Part shown: piece after piece, positions 26,964 through 36,138 of the stretch
Layout of the letters: each line of letters starts with the position of its first letter
How positions within the stretch are numbered: position 1 is the stretch's first letter
Origin: Algimonas ampicilliniresistens
GTDB lineage: Bacteria; Pseudomonadota; Alphaproteobacteria; Caulobacterales; Maricaulaceae
Length of the DNA: 64,000 bases
Assembly: GCF_030159955.1 (NCBI RefSeq)
Contig: NZ_BSNK01000001.1
Location: 248,001-312,000, forward strand
Direction: 5' to 3'
Position numbers and translations under genes: made by a program
The notes under the pieces: generated by a model
Databases searched by the model: none
What the model was told of the DNA's origin: nothing
Seen by the model: only the letters and a program-made list of their open reading frames with translations

Positions 26964-28778
26964 GTGGAAATTGTATTCGGGGATCAAACCTTCTGGACCT
27001 ATTTCTTCGTCGTCCTGACGTTTAGCGCCTACATCGGCATTGCGATTTGGTCCCGGGCGGGATCGACCGAAGAGTTCTATGTCGCCGGACATAATGTGCC
27101 GCCGACGATCAATGGCATGGCGACTGCCGCCGATTGGATGAGCGCGGCCTCCTTCCTCTCGATGGCCGGACTAATCGCCTTTCTGGGTTATGGTGGCTCG
27201 GTCTATCTTATGGGTTGGACGGGCGGCTATGTGCTGCTCGCGCTGCTACTCGCGCCGTTCCTGCGTGAGTTTGGCAAGTTCACGGTCCCGGATTTTGTCG
27301 GCGATCGGTATTATTCCAAGGTCGCGCGCGTCATTGCCGTCATCTGCGCACTATTCGTATCGTTTACCTATATCGCCGGACAGATGAAGGGCGTCGGCGT
27401 GGCCTTTTCTGGCTTCCTCGGCGTACCGTTTAATGTCGGTATTCTGATCGGCATGGGGATTGTGTTTTTCTATGCTGTGCTCGGCGGCATGAAGGGCATC
27501 ACCTATACGCAAGTCGCGCAATATGTGGTGCTGATCTTCGCCTATACGGTTCCGGCGATTTTTATCAGCCTGACCATTACTGGCAATCCAATCCCGCAAC
27601 TGGGCTTTATTGGCAATGCGGCGGGAACTGACATCTCAATGCTTGAAAAACTCAATACAGTCGTCACTGATCTTGGCTTTCGCGAATATACGTCGACTGA
27701 CAAATCGATGATGGACATATTCTGCATCACGGCCGCCTTGATGTTCGGCACTGCCGGTTTGCCGCATGTCATCATCCGCTTCTTCACGGTGGAAAGCGCG
27801 CGGGCGGCGCGTAAGTCAGCCGGTTGGGCGTTGCTGTTCATCGCGGCGCTCTACACGGTGGCCCCTGCGGTTGGAGCCTTCGCCCGCTTCAACTTCATTG
27901 ATACGGTCAATGAAGCGACCTACATCGCCGATGGTGAGGATTATGATGCCCGTGCTGCTGAGATCATAGCGGAGGGCGGCAAGCCCGTGCCTGAATGGTA
28001 TAAAGATTGGGAAGCCACAGGGTTGCTGAAATATGATGACCTGAACGGCGACGGGGTGATGCAATATCGCGGCCCGAACACCCCAGACGGAATTGCCAAT
28101 GAGGTTGACCCCAATCGCGATATCTTCGTGCTCGCCAATCCGCAGATCGCACAGCTTCCAGCTTGGGTCATTGGTTTGGTCGTGGCTGGCGGTCTTGCCG
28201 CCGCATTGTCCACCGCGGCGGGGCTATTAATGGTCATCAGTTCGGCCGTCTCTCACGATCTGCTGAAGCGAACCTTCACGCCAGGTATGAGCGAGAAACA
28301 GGAAATGTTGGCGGCACGATTAGCGGCGGCAGCAGCCGTCGTCGCAGCAGGGTTGCTTGGTATTTTCGCGACGTCTTTGCCGTTCGTGGCGCAAGTTGTG
28401 GCGTTTGCATTTGGCTTGGCGGCGGCGTCGCTCTTCCCCGTCATCTTCTTGGGCATCTTCTGGAAACGGATGAATAAGGAAGGAGCGATTAGCGCGATGC
28501 TGACCGGTCTGATTACGACCTTCAGCTACATCTACTATTTCAAGTTCGTGAACGAAAACTCGGACCTGTGGCTGTTTGGCATCTCACCGGAAGGGATTGG
28601 CTTTGTCTTCATGTGGGTGGCTGTTGTCGTCGGTGTCGTCGTGTCTCTCATGACCCCGGCTCCGCCGCAGGATGTGCAAGACCTTGTCGAAGACATCCGC
28701 ATTCCCGGCACACGCAGACCGCATGGTACGGTCGATGCTTCGATGGCCCCAGTTTCGCCTCACGCGCGGGACAGCTAA
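26964..28778 (+). CDS. Sodium:solute symporter, VC_2705 subfamily (acetate/organic-acid type)
   Basis: A 604-residue carrier with about 13 membrane segments, beginning at GTG. FAYTVPAIF, GTAGLPHVIIRFFTV and the SSF-type GGLAAALSTAAGLLMVISSAVSHDLLKR motif are present. A large loop at about residues 310-395 carries D359-L-N-G-D363-G, an EF-hand-like motif typical of this subfamily. Together with the DUF4212 protein it probably takes up a short carboxylate with sodium. Exact substrate is unknown. Confidence 0.9.
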   Translation: MEIVFGDQTFWTYFFVVLTFSAYIGIAIWSRAGSTEEFYVAGHNVPPTINGMATAADWMSAASFLSMAGLIAFLGYGGSVYLMGWTGGYVLLALLLAPFLREFGKFTVPDFVGDRYYSKVARVIAVICALFVSFTYIAGQMKGVGVAFSGFLGVPFNVGILIGMGIVFFYAVLGGMKGITYTQVAQYVVLIFAYTVPAIFISLTITGNPIPQLGFIGNAAGTDISMLEKLNTVVTDLGFREYTSTDKSMMDIFCITAALMFGTAGLPHVIIRFFTVESARAARKSAGWALLFIAALYTVAPAVGAFARFNFIDTVNEATYIADGEDYDARAAEIIAEGGKPVPEWYKDWEATGLLKYDDLNGDGVMQYRGPNTPDGIANEVDPNRDIFVLANPQIAQLPAWVIGLVVAGGLAAALSTAAGLLMVISSAVSHDLLKRTFTPGMSEKQEMLAARLAAAAAVVAAGLLGIFATSLPFVAQVVAFAFGLAAASLFPVIFLGIFWKRMNKEGAISAMLTGLITTFSYIYYFKFVNENSDLWLFGISPEGIGFVFMWVAVVVGVVVSLMTPAPPQDVQDLVEDIRIPGTRRPHGTVDASMAPVSPHARDS

Positions 28779-28802
28779 CTTAGTCAGCACAGCCTTGGAT
28801 CG

Positions 28803-28826
28803 GGCGGCCTTCAGGTCGCCTGTTTT
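28803..28826 (+). terminator. Probable terminator after the symporter gene
   Basis: The arms GGCGGCC and GGTCGCC pair over seven bases (one G-U) around a TTCA loop, followed by TGTTTT. Confidence 0.6.
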
Positions 28827-28903
28827 CGTTCGTGACAATGATCACGGCAACGCTGGAGCAGCCCGTGCATGAGGCGGCTGCGCTGAGCCGAGAGGAATGT
28901 CCC

Positions 28904-29740
28904 ATGCGTCCACACATCGAATTTATCCAAGCGCAACTTCTGCCTTGGCGGCGGATTGGACAAGGGGCCGCACGCCCCGATGCCGAATATAAGTTTCTGA
29001 GCCGTGACCCTGAGACCGGCGCTTGCAGCGCGCTGATCCGTTATCCGGCAGGATGGCGGCGAGAAGGCGATCACAGGATTGTCGCCGATGAGGAGTTTTA
29101 TGTTTTGGACGGGCGGCTCACCGTGGATGGCGACGATTACGAGCATGATCATTACGGCTTCATCCCTGCGCGCCACGGCGGCAATGATATGGCCGCGCCG
29201 AACGGCGCGGTCGTGTTGACCTTCTTCAATCGTGAGCCCGAACTCTATCGTGGCGAGGAACCGCCCCAAACAGAGTCGATCCATATTGATGCTTTGCATA
29301 TGCCCTGGGACATGACGCTGAACGACCCGAAACTTGCTCATCTGGGTATTTCGCGGAAGGATTTACGTACTGATGCAGAGACGGGTGAGCGGACTTTCCT
29401 ATCGATGATTTTGCCGCACTCAGAACCACCTGGAAAAGAAGGCCCACAAGAACATCACCCTATTGTCGAAGAGGCGTATACGATCTCGGGCTCTCTGACG
29501 GGACCACATGGCACGATGGAACCCGGCTCTTATTTCTGGCGACCGCCGGGCATGCCACATGGTCCATTTGGAACACGTTGGGGCTGCGTCTGTCTGATCC
29601 GTTTCGTCGGCGGGCGGCATGTCAATGTATGGAGTGAGGGTAAGGCGCCATTTGACTTTGAAGCGCCATTTGATCCTGTCCTACCGGACGAGCTCTCAGC
29701 GTTCGCCTATGCGCCGTGGCAGCCACCGCCGCGTTACTGA
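28904..29740 (+). CDS. Cupin domain protein, DUF4437-like
   Basis: A protein of about 278 residues with two cupin-like halves. The first has EEFYVLDGRLTVDGDDYEHDHYGFIPARHG and the second EHHPIVEEAYTISGSLTG...GSYFWRPPGMPHGPFGTRWG; the histidines and glutamates could bind metal. No reaction can be assigned. The ATG at 28904 gives the family-like start MRPHIEFIQAQ; an in-frame ATG at 28832 would add 24 residues. It is alone on this strand between the symporter and the TPR gene. Confidence 0.65.
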   Translation: MRPHIEFIQAQLLPWRRIGQGAARPDAEYKFLSRDPETGACSALIRYPAGWRREGDHRIVADEEFYVLDGRLTVDGDDYEHDHYGFIPARHGGNDMAAPNGAVVLTFFNREPELYRGEEPPQTESIHIDALHMPWDMTLNDPKLAHLGISRKDLRTDAETGERTFLSMILPHSEPPGKEGPQEHHPIVEEAYTISGSLTGPHGTMEPGSYFWRPPGMPHGPFGTRWGCVCLIRFVGGRHVNVWSEGKAPFDFEAPFDPVLPDELSAFAYAPWQPPPRY

Positions 29741-29880
29741 TTGTTGACCTTATCATCGATCCCGTCACGCGACACTATATCCGCCATACAAAATTGGATT
29801 CTTCTGGCTCACCCGGAATATTTGCTTAGAACCAAATTAAAGTTTCACTCTCTCCGGAAGAGACGGCGTGAGAGGACGGT

Positions 29881-31677
29881 ATGCAGAAAATATTCGATGA
29901 ACTCCGTCGACGGAACATCTTCCGCGTTGCTGGGGTCTATGGGGCGTCCAGCTGGCTGATTATTCAGCTTGGCATTGCTTTCGAAACATCGTTGAACTTG
30001 CCGGGCTGGTTCGACCGATTGCTGACCACTTTGGTTTTGCTCGGTTTTCCAATCGCGCTCATCTTAGCTTGGGCGTTTGAGCTTACGCCAGAGGGCCTGA
30101 AACGCACTGAGATCGGAGGTCCATCGGAAGACGGATCACGCCGCGCCGGTCGTAAACTCGGCATTGCCCTGATTGCCCTGATCAGCGTGGTCATCGGCTT
30201 GATTACATGGCGCATCATCACCTCCGAAGTTCAACGACAGAATGATATGTCTTCAGCCGCTTCATCTGATGGATCGACTGCCACGTCAGTAACAGAGCAG
30301 TCTGCCATGGACGCGCTGCGAACGATCGCTGTGATGCCGTTTGAGAATCTGGCTGATGATGAGAGGTACGATTACATTTCAAGTGGTCTTTCATCGTCCA
30401 TCCGTGATGACTTGGCAGGTAACAGGTTACTACGTGTCGTGGCGCGGTCGTCATCTCAGGCTGTCGCCAATGAATCTCTGGGCGCACTGGAAATCGCGGA
30501 GCGTCTTAATGTTGCCAATGTCCTTGAAGGCCGTGTTGAAAAACGAGGTGAAAAGCTGCTGATTACCGTCAGCCTTGTCGACGCTCGTACTGGGTTCACC
30601 AGATGGGTCGAAACCCTGACGTATGACCCTGAAGCTCTGATCGACATTCGTAATAAGATTACGAGTGTCTGCGCCCAGACTTTGTCAGTGGATCAACGAT
30701 CGCAGGGTCGTGAGCCAGGTGATGCGACTGTCCCAGAGGCTTTCACGGAATACTTCAGGGGAACAACTCTCTTATATCAAGAAGCGACTCTAGAATCGCT
30801 TGAAAGCGCACGGCGTCACCTTGAAACAGCTGTTCAACTGGACCCTGGCTTTGCGGATGCTCATTCTTCGCTCGCCGGGGTCTATCTGATCCTCGGTGCG
30901 GTCAGTGCCGACAAGGGGCTTGCAGACGCCATGATCGATAAGTCTGAAGCCATGGCGCGAGAGGCGATTGCCTTGGCGCCCAGCGATGCAGACACACATG
31001 CGGTTTTAGGCGAAATTCTTATGAGTGGGCGGGTCGATATGGTCGCTGCAGCCGGCCCTTTCGACCGGGCTCAGGCGTTGGGGCTGTCATCGGGAGACGG
31101 ATTGTCGAGGCACGCCGTCTTCCTGTCAGCAACCGGGCGCCATGACGAGGCGATCGAGCAAGCCTATCGCGCTAAGACGCTCGATCCGTTGAGCGCCTCT
31201 GCATCTGAGACGCTAGGCTTGGCCTATTATGCAGATCGTCAGTTTGGTTCAGCCATCACAGCCTATCGTCTTGCTCTGTCGCAAAACCCTGAACGCTACA
31301 CGACACGGGCGCGTTTAGGACTGGCGCATATTTACTCAGGGTCCGTTGAGGACGGGTTGGACTGGTGTTCGAAAGAAGAAAACCTGATGGAACGTCTGCC
31401 CTGCGAGGCCGCAGCGGCCGTCAGGAAGGGAGAATCTGAGAGCGCTGAAAAGGCTTTAGGCGAACTCATTGAGGTGTTCGGCGACGCTGGCGCTTATCAG
31501 CAAGCTGAAATGCTGGCTGAAATGGGGCAAACAGAGGTAGCCATCGCCACTCTGCTAAAGGCGGAAAGCCTAGGTGACACAGGCCTAGCAATGGCCGGAT
31601 ATGATCCCGCGCTGGATAATTTGCGTGACGATGAGAGGTTTCAAGCATTGCTTGTGCGCCTCGGCCTATCGGATTAG
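29881..31677 (+). CDS. Membrane-anchored TPR protein with adenylate-cyclase-type N-terminus
   Basis: A 598-residue protein. The N-terminus FDELRRRNIFRVAGVYGASSWL plus two hydrophobic segments (about 20-38 and 43-66) and ELTPEGLKRTE is the module often found on class III cyclase-like and winged-helix TPR proteins. A further helix lies at about 93-110. A TolB-like domain follows (about 140-270, TIAVMPFENLADDERYDYISSGLSSSIRDDLA), then TPR repeats to the end. No cyclase catalytic residues are present, so it is probably a scaffold or sensor. Partners are unknown. Confidence 0.78.
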   Translation: MQKIFDELRRRNIFRVAGVYGASSWLIIQLGIAFETSLNLPGWFDRLLTTLVLLGFPIALILAWAFELTPEGLKRTEIGGPSEDGSRRAGRKLGIALIALISVVIGLITWRIITSEVQRQNDMSSAASSDGSTATSVTEQSAMDALRTIAVMPFENLADDERYDYISSGLSSSIRDDLAGNRLLRVVARSSSQAVANESLGALEIAERLNVANVLEGRVEKRGEKLLITVSLVDARTGFTRWVETLTYDPEALIDIRNKITSVCAQTLSVDQRSQGREPGDATVPEAFTEYFRGTTLLYQEATLESLESARRHLETAVQLDPGFADAHSSLAGVYLILGAVSADKGLADAMIDKSEAMAREAIALAPSDADTHAVLGEILMSGRVDMVAAAGPFDRAQALGLSSGDGLSRHAVFLSATGRHDEAIEQAYRAKTLDPLSASASETLGLAYYADRQFGSAITAYRLALSQNPERYTTRARLGLAHIYSGSVEDGLDWCSKEENLMERLPCEAAAAVRKGESESAEKALGELIEVFGDAGAYQQAEMLAEMGQTEVAIATLLKAESLGDTGLAMAGYDPALDNLRDDERFQALLVRLGLSD

Positions 31678-31704
31678 GTCTGTTCTAAATGGGGAGAGAA
31701 TATC

Positions 31705-31908
31705 ATGAAAAAGCTGATTATAGTGTCCGTGTTTGCCGTCGCTTTGAGCGCCTGCGTCACGACCAAGTCCAAAACGCCGCCCCCGGATGCTGACGCGGTC
31801 TGCGCCGTTAAGAATGAGGATGGTAGCTGTGCGTGTAAGAAGCTGGACGAAAATGGTCAGTGTATTGAAGGTGGCGGCCCCATCATTATCCGTGGCGGAA
31901 ATGGCTGA
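31705..31908 (+). CDS. Small cysteine-rich lipoprotein
   Basis: A 67-residue protein with a lipoprotein signal (LSAC, lipid cysteine at residue 17) and five further features of note: cysteines in VCAVKNEDGSCACKKLDENGQC and a Gly-rich end. A GGGGAGAG ribosome site lies seven bases before the ATG. It follows the TPR gene by 27 bp and may be co-transcribed. Function unknown. Confidence 0.72.
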   Translation: MKKLIIVSVFAVALSACVTTKSKTPPPDADAVCAVKNEDGSCACKKLDENGQCIEGGGPIIIRGGNG

Positions 31909-31932
31909 TCAGTCTCCAATCGCTGACGCGAA

Positions 31933-34422
31933 TTAAAACTCATTCGAAAAGCACAGGCTGGGGACATTATTTCCGGCCTGACCGCTGCCTATGATGATCG
32001 TGCCGTTCGGGCACACATGTTTTCGAATCCAATCGCGGTAATGAGCGACAGCGACGAATGTGCTTGGCTCGCCGTCATCTCGACATACGCCTGAGCCTCT
32101 GCTGACGATCCCAACGAGTTCGTACTGGTCGATGACCGGGCCGCCACTGTCCCCGCGGCAGGTCTTCCGCGACGGAGCAAAGGTGCAGAAGGCTTTCGGG
32201 TCAATGGCGCCGCTCTGCAGCACGGCGGACCGTGCGATGCAATCCTCCCAACTCGTAGGATAGAGCGACAAAGTGCGAAGCCGCGCGGAAGTCGGAGCAT
32301 CCGTCATTGACTGGATCTTGCCCCATCCAAAGGCTGCAACTTGCGTTGGAAAATCTGGATCTTCCGGTTTGTAAGACGACAGATTGATCACGCCAATGCG
32401 TGCGAGAGATAAGCTATCTGAATTCAGCGCGCTGCTAATATCTGAGTCTAATCCTAGCAAATGATGATAGATAGATTTGCCACCTGGAACTGACCAAAGG
32501 CGGATGCGTCCATCGCCTGACCATGTGAGTAGACGGTCGCCTTGAAGATCGGCACCATCGACTTTTTCACCATGATAGACCCGTGCAAGCGGATTTCCGG
32601 TCTCGACATCCCAGACTTCAGCTGTTCCAAAATCTGTCGTTACAACGATCCGTTCTGACGGCGTTGTTTGAACGCCTGAGATCGGAAGACTGTGGTTGAG
32701 TGTGTGTTTGAGCGCGCCTGACTTGGCGTTTCTGATCTCGCTGATCCCGTCTGAATTCCAAATGAGAAAGGCTCGGTCCTCGTCAATCAGTTGAACCTCT
32801 GAATCATAAAAGCCTGGTTTCGTCTTGAACGTCTTGCCGACCCGCTGACGACGGACATCCCGGATTTCGCCACGACCGTCGGAGCCAAGGGCGATCAATC
32901 TCCGACCCTTTTCATCCAAGGCCAGTTTCGGTCTATCGAGCTCAGTCAGTCCAGCATCGCGCGGTGACGTATCACCGAGTTGTTGAACGGACAGGCGGCC
33001 GGCTTCTTCGATCAGCGTTGCGCCGGAGTTCCGAAATACGGTTCTAATAGAAGTTGGCGAGACCATCATTTCGGTCCCGTTGGGTGCCGTGCGTAAAATG
33101 CGTTGATTTCGGTTCGATAAAGGAGGTGCCGACAGGGCGAGGTCGCGTTGCCTACGCTTAATGTTCCAGCGCTCCTGACGCCCATTTTTACCCGTGATTA
33201 GAACCTCTTTCCGATTGATGATTTTGATCTTTGCAGGATGGAAGCCAACTTTAAACTGGATTGGTTGAGAGCGTGTATTGATTTGATGGGCCGCGATTTT
33301 GCCACTGCCGTCGGCAATGACAAGCATGCCGGCTTGAGCGTCAAAATCTGCCGCAATGACAGGACCAGAATGTGTGACATCAAGGTTAGGCGCATTTGCG
33401 CGGCGAATGAGCCGCGCAGAGTTTTGCTTAGGTAGGATCAGCCAGCCCGGACCCGACCACGCAGAAAGCGAGTCCTCAATTTTACTGTCGGCCGCTACAA
33501 GCGATCGCGCACCCGTTTTAATATCAATGAACTCGACGCTACCGTCGGTTCTCAGCAGGCGGAGTGTCGACCCATCATGGATTGACGCGTCTTTTAAAGG
33601 AAGGCCGTTAGTGTCTCGCCAGCCTGATGGCGTTCGTGATCCAAAGGGGGCTGATAAGTCAAACTCCACACCGCTCAGGTCAAGCTGGAGTAGGGCGATA
33701 TCGTTCACACTTGTCCGCGTGCTGTAATCTTCGTGCAGGATCATTCGTTTTATCGGAATGACCGGAGCGTTGTCGGACGCGATATTGCCGACATCCAAGC
33801 GCAGACCATAATGTGCGGGATCGTCGGTTTGAAAGCAGTGTGCTGCCGTCAAAACCCAATCGCGTGCGATCAATGACCCGCCGCAAATGTGACGTTTCTC
33901 CCATAGATCGAGATGAGACAATTGTTGAGAAAACTCGCGCGTTCCGGTGATCAGATTGGAAAAGACGAGCTGGACTTGGAACGGGGCAGCGTGACGCGGA
34001 ATTTCGACCGCGTTGAATGAATACTCCGAACTCCTTCCAAAGCATATGTCGTGATAATAGGAGTCGTATTCCTCTTCGGACGGGTTTGGATTGTCGCATT
34101 TTCCATCTTCGATAGCTTGAGCCTTCAGGGCTTCTCGTGCCTCGAACTGGCGCTGCTGAAACTCAGCGTCTCTATCGGCCCGGGCTTGCGTTCTAAATGC
34201 GGGATCCGCGATGGGCGTGATATCTTCTCTAGATTCTAGAGCGGCCCGAATAGCGGAGGGAAGATTCCCTTGATCTTGGGCGAAAGCGGAAATCGGTCCG
34301 ACTAGGGAAATTGCGACTGTTACGACCGTGACTGCAGCCATGCGGCCTGTCTTGCCGGGTGGACGCGATTTCTTTTGCGCAGTGAATATGTTGAAGACTG
34401 TCGGCACTCGAAAATAATGCAT
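31933..34422 (-). CDS. Secreted trypsin-like serine protease interrupted by a WD40-like propeller
   Basis: An 829-residue protein with a signal sequence (hydrophobic core about 28-48, cleavage near AFAQ). The first half of a chymotrypsin fold gives HICGGSLIARDWVLTAAHC (H195) and VNDIALLQL (D241). Beta-propeller-like repeats then run from about residue 275 to 660, clearest at AEVWDVETGNPLA and TWSGDGRIRLWSVPGG. The second half of the protease follows: VAAFGWGKIQ (about 695), FCTFAPSRKTCRGDSGGPV (S759) and YRDWIRKHVC. D241 and S759 are 518 residues apart; in a normal trypsin the gap is near 90. The whole triad is intact, so this looks like an insertion in the interdomain linker. It is probably periplasmic or exported. 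Confidence 0.85.
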   Translation of the reverse strand: MHYFRVPTVFNIFTAQKKSRPPGKTGRMAAVTVVTVAISLVGPISAFAQDQGNLPSAIRAALESREDITPIADPAFRTQARADRDAEFQQRQFEAREALKAQAIEDGKCDNPNPSEEEYDSYYHDICFGRSSEYSFNAVEIPRHAAPFQVQLVFSNLITGTREFSQQLSHLDLWEKRHICGGSLIARDWVLTAAHCFQTDDPAHYGLRLDVGNIASDNAPVIPIKRMILHEDYSTRTSVNDIALLQLDLSGVEFDLSAPFGSRTPSGWRDTNGLPLKDASIHDGSTLRLLRTDGSVEFIDIKTGARSLVAADSKIEDSLSAWSGPGWLILPKQNSARLIRRANAPNLDVTHSGPVIAADFDAQAGMLVIADGSGKIAAHQINTRSQPIQFKVGFHPAKIKIINRKEVLITGKNGRQERWNIKRRQRDLALSAPPLSNRNQRILRTAPNGTEMMVSPTSIRTVFRNSGATLIEEAGRLSVQQLGDTSPRDAGLTELDRPKLALDEKGRRLIALGSDGRGEIRDVRRQRVGKTFKTKPGFYDSEVQLIDEDRAFLIWNSDGISEIRNAKSGALKHTLNHSLPISGVQTTPSERIVVTTDFGTAEVWDVETGNPLARVYHGEKVDGADLQGDRLLTWSGDGRIRLWSVPGGKSIYHHLLGLDSDISSALNSDSLSLARIGVINLSSYKPEDPDFPTQVAAFGWGKIQSMTDAPTSARLRTLSLYPTSWEDCIARSAVLQSGAIDPKAFCTFAPSRKTCRGDSGGPVIDQYELVGIVSRGSGVCRDDGEPSTFVAVAHYRDWIRKHVCPNGTIIIGSGQAGNNVPSLCFSNEF

Positions 34423-34567
34423 CCTAGTCTCCCCATTGTGCGGCTCTGTTAGCGCCGCCTAGCAACTTATGCGGATCATATATGGGGGACGGTGTCGCAG
34501 AAGGATAGCGGCTCTGGGATGACTCATCCTATGGGCTGACCTGTCTTAGAAACACGCCATTAGAGCG

Positions 34568-35161
34568 TTAGCTCGAATCTTTAGGTCCCAACGTCGACAC
34601 ATAGACGGGGCCGAACTCGACGATCTGAGCTGCACGGCCGAGTTGGTACTCGACCTTTAGTGAGCCGGCCGGATAATCCGCGTCCGCAACGCCGGTGACA
34701 TTCATCAGCTTCCATTCCGTTTCAGGCAGGATGTCTTCGGACAGGATGTAGTCGTAGGGTTCTTCATTTCGCCCGACAAACATGCCTACATTTGCGGTGT
34801 CTTTACCCGCGGCAGCCTTCTTGGTCCGAGCCCAGAAAAAAACCTGAATTTCCTCACCTTTGGAAACAGGGTTGGCAATCTCAACACCCAGACTTGAATC
34901 CCACGCACGCTGCTGCTTCTTTTTGATACGAGCGCTGATGGCTTTGCCAGATGTGAGGGCTTCAGCGTCGACGACTTTCGTGCGGATGTCATTGCCTTTG
35001 GCTTCCCATTCTAGATCAAACGGGTTGTGTAAGAGCTCACCGGGTAAGGCCGCGTCGAGCGCCTGTAGTGCGGCGTCGGCGTCTTGTGCGCTGGCTGGGA
35101 GGCTTGCAAAAAAAGCTGTGCCAACCAGAAGGCTCATTAGAGCGGATCGCGTGTTTCTCAT
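34568..35161 (-). CDS. Secreted jelly-roll (carbohydrate-binding-like) protein
   Basis: A 197-residue protein with a signal peptide (MRNTRSALMSLLVGTAFFASLPASAQ). The mature part is beta-rich; ISARIKKKQQRAWDSSLGVEIANPVSKGEEIQVFFWAR and the late AQIVEFGPVYVSTLG resemble CBM4/9-type galactose-binding folds seen attached to glycosidases. It has no enzyme domain. The ATG at 35161 is used; an upstream in-frame ATG at 35200 lacks a signal-peptide context. It probably binds a glycan or acts as a cell-surface partner of the neighbouring GH3 locus; that role is inference. Confidence 0.6.
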   Translation of the reverse strand: MRNTRSALMSLLVGTAFFASLPASAQDADAALQALDAALPGELLHNPFDLEWEAKGNDIRTKVVDAEALTSGKAISARIKKKQQRAWDSSLGVEIANPVSKGEEIQVFFWARTKKAAAGKDTANVGMFVGRNEEPYDYILSEDILPETEWKLMNVTGVADADYPAGSLKVEYQLGRAAQIVEFGPVYVSTLGPKDSS

Positions 35162-35248
35162 GTCATCTTTCTCCCCAGAAGATTTTGTTATTAAGAGCAA
35201 GTTCTATTTCTCACCTGAACCGTCGCTGAAAGCGGGGCTCATGGTTAG

Positions 35249-36028
35249 CTAGTTGGATTGAGCTAAGCTGGTGATTTGCTGCGCTAATGTGAGGGTTGCT
35301 TCCCGAATGTCTGCTGCGTCTTTGCAGGAGCGTTTTTCACATTTTCGACGGAGCTTATTGAGTTTTTCGAGGTGATCGGCGGCCTTCTCAAAATCTCGCT
35401 CTTTTAGATAGAGTAAGCCCAGACGCATGCGGGCGTCATAGTTTTTTTCGTCATGATGAAGGGATGTTTTGAGAGAGTCTTTTGCCTCGTCATATTTGCC
35501 GAGCTGTATCTCGGACAGTCCCGTCATATAGCTCGCAAAAGCAAAATCTTCATAGGTCACTTTGCCATCTGTGAGAACAGTGCGGCCTTCGGAGCGCCGA
35601 TTGATGAAGTTGGACGTTAGTCCGGGGTTGGTGGAAAGAGCGCTGCCAGACGATAGGACGGGAGCCCCACCGCTTCGCGAATTCACACTTGAACTTAGAT
35701 TAGCACCCGCATCTGCTGTCTGTGCGGCGCGGTCGATGCTGATTTCTGCATCCCGTGCGGAGTTCTCTTTCGCGCTTTCAAACCGTCTCAGACTTTTGAA
35801 CTCGTTTTCGAATTCGATTTCCGCTGTCTCGAAGTCACCGCGGAAGAACGCGTCCATGCCTTCATGTTCGCCCAATATCTGGGTGCCGAAAGCGATCACT
35901 TCATCCTCATTAGTGGTCTCGGTCTCTGGAGCTGGATCGGCCGTTTGTGCAAAGACGGATCCGACCGTCAGTAAGGCGACCAAGCTGGATATTAAAAAGA
36001 TCCGACAGCGCGATACGATAATTTGCAT
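35249..36028 (-). CDS. Secreted TPR protein
   Basis: A 259-residue protein with an N-terminal signal (hydrophobic stretch LISSLVALLTVGSVFAQ). Two or three TPR-like repeats lie at about residues 160-235 (FAFASYMTGLSEIQLGKYDEAKDSL, YDARMRLGLLYLKERDFEKAADHLEKL). The start ATG at 36028 is preferred to an upstream one at 36064. It is divergent from the GH3 gene, with a LacI-type operator in between, and in line with the jelly-roll gene, so a periplasmic adaptor for the glycan locus is possible. Function unknown. Confidence 0.72.
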   Translation of the reverse strand: MQIIVSRCRIFLISSLVALLTVGSVFAQTADPAPETETTNEDEVIAFGTQILGEHEGMDAFFRGDFETAEIEFENEFKSLRRFESAKENSARDAEISIDRAAQTADAGANLSSSVNSRSGGAPVLSSGSALSTNPGLTSNFINRRSEGRTVLTDGKVTYEDFAFASYMTGLSEIQLGKYDEAKDSLKTSLHHDEKNYDARMRLGLLYLKERDFEKAADHLEKLNKLRRKCEKRSCKDAADIREATLTLAQQITSLAQSN

Positions 36029-36078
36029 ATTCTGATGCTTCCAAATTGACGTGGCCAAAATCATTACTTACGCATAGT

Positions 36079-36090
36079 GTTACCGCTACC
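36079..36090. promoter_or_regulatory. LacI-type operator before the GH3 gene
   Basis: GTTACCGCTACC reads GGTAGCGGTAAC on the other strand and matches the GTTAGCGGTAAC repeats before the receptor gene at 11 of 12 positions. It lies 49 bp before the GH3 start and 51 bp before the divergent TPR gene. Confidence 0.55.
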
Positions 36091-36138
36091 ATCCTAAAGA
36101 ATGATGGCGATAAAAGTCAAATAGGGGACGTCCGGACG

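Noticed and set aside
29881-31677. A true adenylate cyclase
   Set aside because: Only the N-terminal membrane module common in cyclase-like TPR proteins is present; no class III catalytic domain follows.
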